A stretch of DNA of 64,000 nt, from positions 1 through 64,000 of the forward strand of contig JAGQQG010000002.1 in NCBI GenBank assembly GCA_020426325.1, written 5' to 3'. The translations under genes and the position numbers were made by a program. This DNA comes from Planctomycetaceae bacterium (GTDB lineage: Bacteria; Planctomycetota; Planctomycetia; Planctomycetales; Planctomycetaceae). The notes under the pieces were generated by a model. That model was not told the DNA's origin and made no database searches. It saw nothing but the letters and a program-made list of their open reading frames with translations. Shown piece by piece: positions 1-7,988 of the stretch (its first letter is position 1; every line of letters starts with the position of its first letter).

Positions 1-1
1 C

Positions 2-325
2 AGCATGCCCTTGCACCAGGTGGCTGCCGAAGTCGGCGTGCGGCACTACGCCCCCATCCGTCAGCAACGGGTGGGGCGACGACAGCAACCGCGCCGGAAG
101 CTGCTGCTCAAACTCTTGTCCAGCGACGTGGGCCAAAGCTTTTTGAAACAGCGTGACGCCATCGAACGCTGGTACGCCCAGATGAGCAACATCTCCTGCG
201 GCTACAAAGGCCTGCCCAACTGGGTCCGCCGGCAACCCCGTGTCGAACGCTGGATGTGGGGCAAGATCCTGATCTATCACGCCTACAAACTTCAACTTAC
301 AAAACACCCCTCACCAAAAGCTTGA
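2..325 (+). CDS. Transposase, C-terminal part (5' end outside window)
   Basis: The frame is open to the window edge, so only the last 107 or so codons are visible; the ATG at 5 is probably internal. The visible protein is basic and ends with a block (ERWYAQMSN ... GLPNWVRR ... VERWMWGKILIYHA) that resembles the last part of the catalytic domain in small DDE transposases, where the glutamate of the DDE triad lies in an R-x-x-I-E-R-like context. The family call is from memory of such C-termini and no terminal inverted repeat can be checked because the left end is missing. It could be a complete element or a remnant. The next gene, a sigma factor on the opposite strand, ends about 140 bp downstream. 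Confidence 0.6.
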   Translation, partial: SMPLHQVAAEVGVRHYAPIRQQRVGRRQQPRRKLLLKLLSSDVGQSFLKQRDAIERWYAQMSNISCGYKGLPNWVRRQPRVERWMWGKILIYHAYKLQLTKHPSPKA

Positions 326-399
326 TGCAATCTGTTGAAACGACAGTTGCGGGATCATTCTAATCAGAAATGTGAACAGGCGGCATCGTTGGCGTCGTC

Positions 400-439
400 A
401 AAAAAGCCCTCCGGCTGCTTGGAACAGCCGGAAGGCTTT
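400..439 (-). terminator. Rho-independent terminator of the ECF sigma factor gene
   Basis: A 14-bp stem (404-417 with 425-438, one G-T type mismatch) with a 7-base loop is followed, on the minus strand, by a run of T residues (401-405 read as A on the plus strand). It lies just beyond the stop of the minus-strand sigma factor gene. The plus strand has only three T residues after the stem, so the element is directional. Confidence 0.8.
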
Positions 440-464
440 AGGTTTCACGTTCTACACGTGGGCT

Positions 465-1016
465 TCAAGCCGGTTGCAGGTCGGTCAGTTGCTCACGCAG
501 GCGTGAGCGGGCCGTGTGCAGTCGGCGCTTGATCGTGCCGATCGGCGAACCGGTCCGATCGCTCATCTCCTTCAGGGACTGGCCCTCGAAGTAGAACGCG
601 ATCAGCGTGTCACGATCCATCGGTCGCAGACGATCGAGGCCGCCGCGGACCTGATGTGCCCGCTCTCCCTCGAGGACGCTGTCGAGAGCGACCTCGGGCG
701 AGGACGTGACCGATGCAAACACGTCCGGCGACGTCATCGTCTCGCGCGGCTTACGGACCGCCCGGTTGATCGACAGTCGGATCGCGATCCGCTTGAGCCA
801 GCCGATGAACCGCTCCGGCTCGCGCAGCTGGTCAATCTTCCGCATCGCGCGGAGGAAGACCTCCTGCGTGACTTCGCGGGCTTCCGAACGGTTTCGCAGT
901 CGGCGGAGCGTCATTGCGAAGACCGTCGGCTCGAACTCGATGACGAGCTTGCCGAACGCTTCACGGTCGCCCCGCTGTGCGGCCTGAACCAGACTGATGA
1001 GTTGCGTGTCTTCCAT
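465..1016 (-). CDS. ECF-type RNA polymerase sigma factor
   Basis: A 183-residue sigma-70 family protein of extracytoplasmic-function size, directing RNA polymerase to a dedicated promoter set. Region 2 is visible in the first 90 residues (RGDREAFGKLV ... ALRRLRN-type helix, then EAREVTQEVFLRAMRKIDQLREPERFIGWLKRIAIRLSINRAVRK), followed by a short linker and a region 4 helix-turn-helix (LRPMDRDTLIAFYFEGQSLKEMSDRTGSPIGTIKRRLHTARSRLREQL). The frame is open to 1172, but the ATG at 1016 is preceded by an excellent ribosome binding site (AAGGAGGG about 9 bases upstream), so the shorter start is chosen. No anti-sigma factor gene is adjacent; its terminator follows directly. Confidence 0.9.
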   Translation of the reverse strand: MEDTQLISLVQAAQRGDREAFGKLVIEFEPTVFAMTLRRLRNRSEAREVTQEVFLRAMRKIDQLREPERFIGWLKRIAIRLSINRAVRKPRETMTSPDVFASVTSSPEVALDSVLEGERAHQVRGGLDRLRPMDRDTLIAFYFEGQSLKEMSDRTGSPIGTIKRRLHTARSRLREQLTDLQPA

Positions 1017-1180
1017 GGCGGTGCCCTCCTTCGGAGGGAGAGTGGCTAAGTGGTCGGGTGGCAAGGTGGCTGAGGATGCGAGGGCCACGAATGCCAAACG
1101 GACAATCTCGGCGGGAGCCGGCGTGCGGTGTTGAACGCAAGTGACATCGGAGAGTCGTGGGGCATGATTCAAAGCTGTGG

Positions 1181-1240
1181 GTCAGGCTGTGCCTGACAGA
1201 AACTTTGAAGTCGCTCTCGAAACGTCAGGCAGAGCCTGAG
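1181..1240. repeat. Two related short palindromes
   Basis: GTCAGGC-TGT-GCCTGAC (1181-1197) and GTCAGGC-AGA-GCCTGAG (1224-1240) are two near-identical inverted repeats with 3-base loops, 26 bases apart, upstream of the sigma factor gene. They look like copies of a dispersed palindromic repeat. No function is evident. Confidence 0.55.
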
Positions 1241-1343
1241 TACGAAAGAGACAGCCGGGGCCGACTCGACCGATCCGTGAGTGAGTGAGGTTGTGCGGCG
1301 ACAGTTGCCTGGTGGAACAAGTTGTCGCGGAACGACTCTCAGA

Positions 1344-1667
1344 TCACAGGGTGGTCTGCTGGTGTAAGACCAGCGAGGCCCACATCGCGGCCGGTGCCTG
1401 TCCGGCTGCCGACATCTGGCAGCAGGACATGCCGGGTCGCTGCCGTTGACACCATGTCTCTTGTGAGACTGGTACCGAGACGGGTTCGATTCCCGCTCTG
1501 GGTGTCGTGGCAGTTGGCGTTGTCAGATACGCCACACTTAGCCGTTTCCCCGACGGCTTGGTTCCGGGGAGCGTATGATGGGCGCGACCGACGACGAGAC
1601 CCGCATCAATGCCATTGCCGGCAAAGGTGTTGATCACAGAGTCGTTGATTTGGTCGAACTTCAACAT
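1344..1667 (-). CDS. Possible small protein of 107 residues, unrecognised
   Basis: The ATG at 1667 is preceded by a strong ribosome binding site (GGAGGA, about 7 bases away), and the first 35 or so codons (MLKFDQINDSVINTFAGNGI...) have coding-like base use. From about residue 50 the frame runs antisense to the hairpin-rich tRNA-like region at 1356-1558 and reads like a typical spurious antisense-tRNA peptide. It may be a short real gene whose 3' part has been replaced, or a translated leader. No domain is recognised. The neighbours on the same strand are the beta-propeller gene upstream and the sigma factor downstream. Confidence 0.3.
   Translation of the reverse strand: MLKFDQINDSVINTFAGNGIDAGLVVGRAHHTLPGTKPSGKRLSVAYLTTPTATTPRAGIEPVSVPVSQETWCQRQRPGMSCCQMSAAGQAPAAMWASLVLHQQTTL
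1356..1558 (+). other. Hairpin-rich, tRNA-like non-coding region
   Basis: A nearly continuous series of inverted repeats fills this stretch: 1358-1374 (5-bp stem, 7-base loop), 1390-1406 (5 bp, 7-base loop), 1405-1423 (6 bp, 7-base loop), an outer stem 1440-1453 with 1501-1513 enclosing 1456-1469 (5 bp) and 1481-1495 (4 bp around TTCGATT), then 1516-1533 and 1540-1558. The TTCGATT loop closed by CGGG/CCCG matches a tRNA T-arm on the plus strand, and the 1358 hairpin resembles a D-arm. I could not fold a canonical cloverleaf with a 7-bp acceptor stem, so these may be decayed tRNA genes or another structured RNA. Confidence 0.5.
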
Positions 1668-2174
1668 TGCTCTTCCTCCGGAAGGAGCCCGATCATCGGG
1701 CTCGTACAGTTTGGACTGGCGAGGATGCGGTCCTCGTGGACCGGAGTTGTCATCCGTCGTCAGGTCCCGGGGCAACTCAACAGACTGAAAAAGTCGCCGG
1801 TCGGGGAAACTCAAATTGAAAAAGGGGATGCTCTCAACAGATTGCTGGGAGACAGTTTAGGGAAACATGCAGCGACGTTCGGGGGGTGTTGGCCCCGGCA
1901 AAACGCAGCCTGTACTTTCCTCTACGTCATGTGACCCGCATTCTATGGAGAAGGTTCGGAGAATCCCAGAAAATCTTCCAGGATTTTTGAGATCGTCGCT
2001 TGGGATTCGAGAAATCAGCCCAAACTCGCTTCAGGGACAGAAGTTAGGCTGCCTCGGCGAGACCCTGATGTGTCGAATGAGCACTCTGGGTGTACCTCAA
2101 TCCGGCGTCGACGATGGAGAATTCGTTCATTCGCAGATGAAAACTCACCCAAATCGGTGTCCAAGCGAGACTGG
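1668..2174. other. About 500 bp with no supported gene
   Basis: Open frames here (for example 1867-2337 plus) are biased in composition, lack a ribosome binding site and resemble nothing known. No strong terminator was found after the beta-propeller gene that ends at 2175. Confidence 0.5.
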
Positions 2175-4475
2175 CTATCGACGAGCAAAGAACCGCAAGG
2201 GCCCCAGAGCACGTCCGCTTCGTCGAAGTAAGGGAGAGAAGAGGCTGCTCCCCAACCGGTCGCTAACCAGATCGCTCACTTTTGAGGTCAGCGAACTTGT
2301 TGTTTTCGAGACGATTTGTGAGGTCTCATTCAATTGACTGGGAATTGACTCAATCGCAGATTGAACGTCTGTTGACTGCGTCCGTCTGATGGCTTCTTTC
2401 GAGTTCACCGGGCCAATGACGCCGATCTGCCCGATGGCGCGGACGAGGTTCTGATGAATCAAGCCACCGACAGACGAGAGGATGGGCAGGTTATGCTTGG
2501 GACGATGCAGGAACGGTCCGTAGAAAGGATGTCGGGGATGTTTGACTGGGGGTAACTCATGATTTGTTGGAGCTTCCGGAGGTCCTATCAAAGGTGTCTT
2601 CACGGGAGTGGCGATCCCGATGAACTTGACGATGCCGTCGCCACCAGTGATCGCGCCCGGTGTTGACTCCAACGACCAGTTGTTGGCAACCCACACATTG
2701 CCTGACTGGTCGATTTGCAGCGCCGTCACGTGCTGGAGTGACTTGTTCGAGAAGTTGGCCAGAACATTCCCGCGTCCTTCTTCGCTTCCATCAACGACCG
2801 AAATAAACGGCGGATCCATCAACCGTCCCTCGATGGGGGGATTGGAGAAACTCTGAATCCAGATGCGATCACTGCCATCGACCGCTAATCCCCACTGACG
2901 TGATGGTTCAGCAAGCGGCTCTTTGGTTGCCAGGTAGTCCGTCACTTCGAACGTCTCGCCGTTGATGAAGGTCACATCGCTGGACTCAAAGTTTGCGACC
3001 CAGGCGTTGCCCTGACTGTCGATGGCGATGGTTCGGGGAGATGCAAAGTCCGAGTAAGGACGCAGCGGGAAATTGTCAATCGGCTTTGTGAGCGCGTCGG
3101 AATCAACGGATTGGACTTTGACAACCCGACGGCCTTTCAGTTCCATCACGACCACTCCGCGACCGCCAGCGATCGGGGAGTTCGCCGCCCAGACTCGACC
3201 TTGCCCGTCGACTGCCACGCTGAATGGTTTGTAAACGTCTTGTGTGAAGGTACGCCGCTGCCAGGGGTTTCCTTTGAAGTAGACCGTGACGGAACCGGGA
3301 TCGCTGCTGTCAGCTGGATCTCCCATATTGGCGATCCAGAGATTCCCGTCCTGATCAAAGGCCATTCCCATCGGATGGTCGAGCCCGCTGAGTAAGCCGG
3401 GAACGAAGAACGCTTTTCGACCGTTCGGGTAGAACTTGGTAATGCCTCCTTCGTCGAAATTGGAAATCCAGATGCTGCCATCGGGCGCAATGGCCGTGCC
3501 ATAGCCGGAACCGTTGACGCCCAATGCATAGATCGGGCTGCCCAGAATCGGTTCTCCTGCCGGATTCAACACGCTGATTTGCCGACCAGGAAGCGACGGC
3601 AATTCACCGGGACCGTACACTCCCTCGATGTAGAGGAAGTTGTTGTTGGTCCACATGTTTCCTTGTGCATCGAAGGCCATTCTTCCGGGAGCATTGAATC
3701 CCCCTTCAGTGAGATGCAATGCGATAATCCAATCCGACGGGATTTCCGCCAAAGTGGGGCCATAGGTGGTGTTCAACTTGGAGAGTTCATCAAGCTTGAT
3801 GTTGTCGAGAGTCGTCGCATTCTGAGAAATGTTATGGAGTGCTTCAGCCGTGTTGGTCGGAGTCATTCCCCCTGTTGGAGTGGTCAGGCTGAAGAACAGG
3901 TCAGCAGTCAGTCCTGTCGAATCAGTTGCAACGGCAGCGACCATGTTGGCCAGTGAATTCATCTTTGCCAGCGCTTGTGTACTGGTCGGGTTCTCGAGGA
4001 GCGTTGTTCCGTTATTCTCGTTTGAGACCAGTTCAGCAGGTGTCCCGGTCTCGGGATCGTACAAGGTGAAAGCAGTTGCCACTGCGTTATTCAGGCCGGG
4101 CGAGGGACCCGAGATGTCTGTCCCATTCAGGAACTGTGCTAATGCGTTGACCGTTCCCACGGTGGTGAATTCATTGATCGTGACATCGTGATTGAGATTG
4201 CCCCCCACCTCTCCGGCAATGCTCATCAACACGACATCTCTACTCGACGCAGGCCCATCGGAGGCCACGAGGTAAAGAAACGATCCACGGTCGGCGTCAG
4301 GATAGCTGACGTCAAAGTGACCGAACTCATCAGCCTGATCCTGGCCGATCATCGTTGTGCCGTTTGAGTCTGCTTCGTACAGCGACACCAACGCATCCCC
4401 GTAGCCACTCCCGCCAGCAGTCACGACTCCGGAAATTGCCCCCGCGAGCAGTGTTCGTTTTTCCAGGGATTCCAA
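2175..4475 (-). CDS. Secreted NHL/Vgb-like beta-propeller protein
   Basis: A 766-residue protein from a TTG at 4475. The start of the visible protein, ESLEKRTLLAG, matches the LExRxLLA-type motif at the N-terminus of many large planctomycete exported proteins. Residues about 10-60 look like a carboxypeptidase-regulatory-type beta sandwich. Residues about 240-640 contain repeated blades of the form AFDxxGNxWxxN (GMAFDQDGNLWIANMGD, VAVDGQGRVWAANS, IAIDSQGNAWVANFES), typical of NHL or streptogramin-lyase-like propellers. The C-terminal 130 residues are proline-, serine- and arginine-rich with no recognised domain. No SD precedes the TTG, and the frame continues upstream through a basic RRRRSRDW stretch without an ATG. 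An ATG lies at 4566 in another frame, suggesting a start problem or a frameshift. Substrate unknown. Confidence 0.75.
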   Translation of the reverse strand: MESLEKRTLLAGAISGVVTAGGSGYGDALVSLYEADSNGTTMIGQDQADEFGHFDVSYPDADRGSFLYLVASDGPASSRDVVLMSIAGEVGGNLNHDVTINEFTTVGTVNALAQFLNGTDISGPSPGLNNAVATAFTLYDPETGTPAELVSNENNGTTLLENPTSTQALAKMNSLANMVAAVATDSTGLTADLFFSLTTPTGGMTPTNTAEALHNISQNATTLDNIKLDELSKLNTTYGPTLAEIPSDWIIALHLTEGGFNAPGRMAFDAQGNMWTNNNFLYIEGVYGPGELPSLPGRQISVLNPAGEPILGSPIYALGVNGSGYGTAIAPDGSIWISNFDEGGITKFYPNGRKAFFVPGLLSGLDHPMGMAFDQDGNLWIANMGDPADSSDPGSVTVYFKGNPWQRRTFTQDVYKPFSVAVDGQGRVWAANSPIAGGRGVVVMELKGRRVVKVQSVDSDALTKPIDNFPLRPYSDFASPRTIAIDSQGNAWVANFESSDVTFINGETFEVTDYLATKEPLAEPSRQWGLAVDGSDRIWIQSFSNPPIEGRLMDPPFISVVDGSEEGRGNVLANFSNKSLQHVTALQIDQSGNVWVANNWSLESTPGAITGGDGIVKFIGIATPVKTPLIGPPEAPTNHELPPVKHPRHPFYGPFLHRPKHNLPILSSVGGLIHQNLVRAIGQIGVIGPVNSKEAIRRTQSTDVQSAIESIPSQLNETSQIVSKTTSSLTSKVSDLVSDRLGSSLFSPLLRRSGRALGPLRFFARR

Positions 4476-4566
4476 AGCAGATGAGGCGGACCAGTCACGA
4501 CTCCTTCGGCGACGATGAGCATCGATGGACCTTGAGACAAACTCGACGGAGCAAAGGAAGATTCAT

Positions 4567-5164
4567 GGTCTTGGCTTTCGCAGTTCGGAACAGCCCGGCA
4601 TTCGGCGATGAGATGTTGATCTCATGTGAAAACGAAACCACTCAGAAGATTCTGAGACGGCTACGCAACTTTGCAGGAGTGAAGTGGCTGAGAGACAACC
4701 TGCATTGCAACTCATACGTCAATCGATGCAGGAAATTGCTGTGACGACTTGATAACAACGTAACACAGCAGGAATGCCATGTCACGGAAAGGGGAAAAAT
4801 GGTCAACTTGGGGGGGCGAGGTGCCTGGGAAGTATTTGCGTGGTCGGGCCGTTCTTGGGATTCAATTGGATAACCGTGCCCGCCGCGAATCACTCCTGAG
4901 GCCGAGCGACGGGTGTTTGATATCAATGGTTCTTGTCCGGGACGAACTGCGACATCCCCCGGCGAGTCTGAAGACTGGCCTGTTCTAAGCAGATACAAGG
5001 AAACGCCTTAATTCAGACGATCGTGGTGCTTCTCGAGAAATGCCGATTCGGTTGAGTGGTCCGGCATCGGACAGATTGGTAACATGGTGTGATGGCAGAT
5101 GACGCAACATGTGTCGCTGCTGACTGATCCGACCTCCCTCCACGACTCTCTCACCTGAAAATCG
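4567..5164. other. Intergenic region between divergent genes
   Basis: About 600 bp between the minus-strand beta-propeller gene and the plus-strand LRR lipoprotein. Open frames here lack coding character. A short hairpin (CTCAGA-AGAT-TCTGAG, 4641-4656) lies in the leader of the minus-strand gene. It presumably holds both promoters, but no convincing -35/-10 pair was seen. Confidence 0.4.
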
Positions 5165-6457
5165 ATGCGATTCCACGGACTGCTTTTCGCTGCTTTCGGC
5201 CTGTGTTTCATGCTTGGTTGTCCCCAGGAGCCACCACCGGCGGCCCCTCCGGGAGGGACGGATGCCCCTGCCGGCGAGACACCTGCCGCTGAGACTGCCG
5301 CTCCTGCTCCCGAGGAACCCGCTGCCCCGGCGGCAGATCCGGACGATGAGGCCTCCGTCGCGGGACTGGAGGAGTTCGGGGTCCAGCTCAAACGGAACAA
5401 GGCGGGGAACATCGTTGCGATCGACGTGGAAGGAGCCCGCAGTTTTGGTGATGAGCAGGTTCCACTTCTCAAGGGGTTGCCTGCTCTTGAGGATGTCGAC
5501 ATCAGCATGTCACAAGTCAGCAACGATGGGCTGGCCATCCTGAAGGACATCGAGACCATCAAGTCGCTTAAACTGCGTCGCTGTGCGAATGTCGATGACG
5601 AAGGAATTGCATACCTCGTGAGCATGCCTCACCTGGAGAAGCTGATTCTGCTCTACAACTCGAACAGCATCTCGGACAATGCACTGGAATCCATTGGCAA
5701 AATCACGACCTTGAAAGTGTTGGACCTGCGAGGCTGTGTCCGCATCAGCGATGTGGGGCTCGCTCACCTGTCGGGATTGACGAATCTTGTTGACCTGCGA
5801 TTGAAGACGTCGGGCGTCAGCGATGAGGGGGTTGCCCATCTCGAACCGCTCAAGAAGCTCAGGGTGCTCCATCTCGAACAGACTCGTGTGACCGGGGAAG
5901 GCCTGGCTGCTTTAAGCGGGATGACCGACCTCACGGAACTCAACCTCTACAACACGCAGGTCGATGACGAGGGGTTGTCACATCTGTCTGAGATGTCCAA
6001 GTTGAAGTGGCTCCGTCTGCGAGACACCGCAACGCTGGGAACCGGTCTGGCCTCTCTTGAGAAATCACGTGACTCGCTGCAGACGCTCGACATGAGCGAG
6101 TCGTTCGTCGACGACAGCGGGTTGGCTGAGATCGCGAAGTTTCCGAATCTTGAATCGCTCAACCTGTGGGCGGGCACATTCACTGGGGACGGTCTGAATC
6201 AGATCACCTCGCTGACAAAGCTGAGGGAACTCAACCTGCAAAGCACCGATGTGAGTGACGACACGCTCGACATCGTGGCACAGCTGTCGTCCTTGGAAAA
6301 CCTGAACCTGATGGAGACCCGCATCTCCAGTGCGGGTCTTGCGAAGCTGCATGGACTGAAGAACCTGAAGTCCATCAATCTTGCGAACACGGATGTAGAC
6401 GACGCGGGCATTACAGCACTCAAAGAGGCGATCCCGAATCTCGACGTGCAAACTTAG
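5165..6457 (+). CDS. Leucine-rich-repeat lipoprotein
   Basis: A 430-residue protein with a signal peptide ending in a lipobox (MLGC, Cys19), then a Pro/Ala/Glu-rich linker to about residue 60. The rest is a run of about 12 leucine-rich repeats of roughly 24 residues (L-xx-L-x-L-xx-T-x-V-s-D-e-G-L-a-x-L), the AMN1/cysteine-containing-like subtype common in planctomycetes. The repeats form a curved solenoid used for protein binding, so this is likely a membrane-anchored periplasmic or surface binding protein; the partner is unknown. The start is the only one placing a signal peptide in frame. The next gene starts 58 bp downstream in the same direction and may be co-transcribed. Confidence 0.85.
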   Translation: MRFHGLLFAAFGLCFMLGCPQEPPPAAPPGGTDAPAGETPAAETAAPAPEEPAAPAADPDDEASVAGLEEFGVQLKRNKAGNIVAIDVEGARSFGDEQVPLLKGLPALEDVDISMSQVSNDGLAILKDIETIKSLKLRRCANVDDEGIAYLVSMPHLEKLILLYNSNSISDNALESIGKITTLKVLDLRGCVRISDVGLAHLSGLTNLVDLRLKTSGVSDEGVAHLEPLKKLRVLHLEQTRVTGEGLAALSGMTDLTELNLYNTQVDDEGLSHLSEMSKLKWLRLRDTATLGTGLASLEKSRDSLQTLDMSESFVDDSGLAEIAKFPNLESLNLWAGTFTGDGLNQITSLTKLRELNLQSTDVSDDTLDIVAQLSSLENLNLMETRISSAGLAKLHGLKNLKSINLANTDVDDAGITALKEAIPNLDVQT

Positions 6458-6515
6458 CACGATGGAGTTTTCTTCACTGACGCGACATCAACCTTTATTC
6501 CGAAAGGATCATCTG

Positions 6516-7865
6516 ATGACGATTCCGACTTCTCGACGAGAATTCATGCAGGCGACCGCAGCGATCGGTGCCGGCCTGTGGGTGGGGGCCAGCACGGCCT
6601 TCGCCAAACCACGTTCGCCCAATGAACGTGTGCAATACGGTGCCATTGGTGCCGGCGGTAAGGGACGCACCGACTCCAGTGAAGTCGCCAACTTTGGCGA
6701 CGTCATCGCGTTATGCGACATCGATTCCCAAACGCTCTCCAAGAACGCCAAGAATCCGAAGTTCAAGGACCCGGCAACCTTCGCTGACTATCGTGAGATG
6801 CTCGACAAGATGGATGGCAAGCTGGACGCTGTCACCGTCTCCTGTCCGGACCACAGCCACTACCCGGCGACGGCGATGGCTCTCAAGAAGAAGATCGCCT
6901 GCTACACCCAGAAGCCGCTGACTCACAGCGTCTGGGAAGCCCGGCGTCTGGCTGAACTGGCCGCCGAGTATGACGTTCCCACCCAGATGGGGAACCAGGG
7001 AACGGCCAACGATGGACTTCGTGAAGCAGCTGCCATCATAAAGGCCGGTCACCTCGGCAATGTGACCGAGGCCCACATCTTCACAAACCGTCCCGTCTGG
7101 GAGCAGGGCAACCCGCGTCCGCCCTCTGATGTCGTTCCGGATCACATCGACTGGAACCTCTGGCTCGGCCCGGCACCGCTTCGTCCGTATGCGAAAGGCG
7201 TGTATCACGACTTCGCCTGGCGTGGCTGGTGGGACTTCGGCACCGGTGCCCTCGGCGACATGGCGTGCCACACCTTCAACATGCCCTACATGGGCCTCGA
7301 CCTGAAGGACCCGGTCACCATCCAGGCCAAAAGTTCCGGTCACGATGGCGACAGCTACCCGCAGAAGGCACAGATCACCTTCGAGTTTCCATCGAACGAC
7401 TGGCGTGGTCCGGTGACGGTCACCTGGTACGATGGCGGTAACCTCCCCTCGAACGAGCTGATCTTCGGCAAAGAGTTCCAGGGAGGCGAGCGGCCGACCG
7501 GATCGATCATCAAGGGGGACAAGGCGACGATCTACTCGCCCGGCGACTACGCAGCCGAGTTCTTCATGTATGACAATGACGGCAATGAGATGCCCAAGCC
7601 GGAAGTCGAGTACGAGAAGTCTCCCGGCCACTATCTCGAATTCCATCAGTCGATTACCGGTGAGCGAAAGCGAGCCGTGTCGTGCTTCGAGAACTACGCC
7701 GGCAAGCTGACCGAGACGATCCTGCTCGGCAACCTGGCCGTCTGGACCGCAGCGACCGGCGAAGGTCCGAAGGTTGAATGGGACGCGGAGAACCTCCGTT
7801 CCCCCAGCCATCCGATCGTCGCCAACATCGTCCGCCGCCAGTACCGTGACGGCTACGACGTCTGA
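6516..7865 (+). CDS. Tat-exported Gfo/Idh/MocA family oxidoreductase
   Basis: A 449-residue NAD(P)-dependent oxidoreductase. The N-terminus carries a twin-arginine signal (TSRREFMQATAA then a hydrophobic stretch), so it is likely exported folded. The Rossmann motif GAIGAGGKGR follows at about residues 42-51, with an acidic residue at the end of the second strand (ALCDID). The family EKP-type motif appears as QKPLTHSVWEA. The C-terminal alpha/beta domain (GWWDFGTGALGDMACHTFNMP) contains the conserved His region. The ATG at 6516 is preceded by AAAGGA; the longer frame from 6462 would bury the Tat signal. Planctomycetes have many paralogues, usually assigned to sugar or inositol-like substrates; the substrate here is unknown. 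A strong terminator follows. Confidence 0.9.
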   Translation: MTIPTSRREFMQATAAIGAGLWVGASTAFAKPRSPNERVQYGAIGAGGKGRTDSSEVANFGDVIALCDIDSQTLSKNAKNPKFKDPATFADYREMLDKMDGKLDAVTVSCPDHSHYPATAMALKKKIACYTQKPLTHSVWEARRLAELAAEYDVPTQMGNQGTANDGLREAAAIIKAGHLGNVTEAHIFTNRPVWEQGNPRPPSDVVPDHIDWNLWLGPAPLRPYAKGVYHDFAWRGWWDFGTGALGDMACHTFNMPYMGLDLKDPVTIQAKSSGHDGDSYPQKAQITFEFPSNDWRGPVTVTWYDGGNLPSNELIFGKEFQGGERPTGSIIKGDKATIYSPGDYAAEFFMYDNDGNEMPKPEVEYEKSPGHYLEFHQSITGERKRAVSCFENYAGKLTETILLGNLAVWTAATGEGPKVEWDAENLRSPSHPIVANIVRRQYRDGYDV

Positions 7866-7893
7866 GCGAATCGTGAGTTAAATTGACTCTCAC

Positions 7894-7931
7894 GTTTAGC
7901 CCCACATTTCAAATGTGGGGCTAAACTTTTT
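7894..7931 (+). terminator. Rho-independent terminator
   Basis: A perfect 16-bp inverted repeat (7894-7909 with 7911-7926) with a 1-base centre is followed by TTTTT on the plus strand. It lies 28 bp after the oxidoreductase stop and just before the PhoD-like gene. The stem is flanked by A/T on both sides and could work in both directions. Confidence 0.85.
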
Positions 7932-7988
7932 CTTTGGCGACGCATGCCGCATACTCTCCTGCGTCCCATCCTTGTCACGAGCATCCGC

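Noticed and set aside
516-1049. Plus-strand frame of 177 codons
   Set aside because: Antisense shadow of the sigma factor gene, which has conserved sigma regions and an SD.
1356-1515. Functional tRNA gene
   Set aside because: The T-arm-like hairpin is present, but no matching 7-bp acceptor stem or standard anticodon arm could be found; kept only as tRNA-like.
1867-2337. Plus-strand frame of 156 codons
   Set aside because: No SD, biased composition, overlaps the 3' end of the beta-propeller gene.
6711-7811. Minus-strand frame of 366 codons
   Set aside because: Antisense to the Gfo/Idh oxidoreductase; no recognisable domain or SD.
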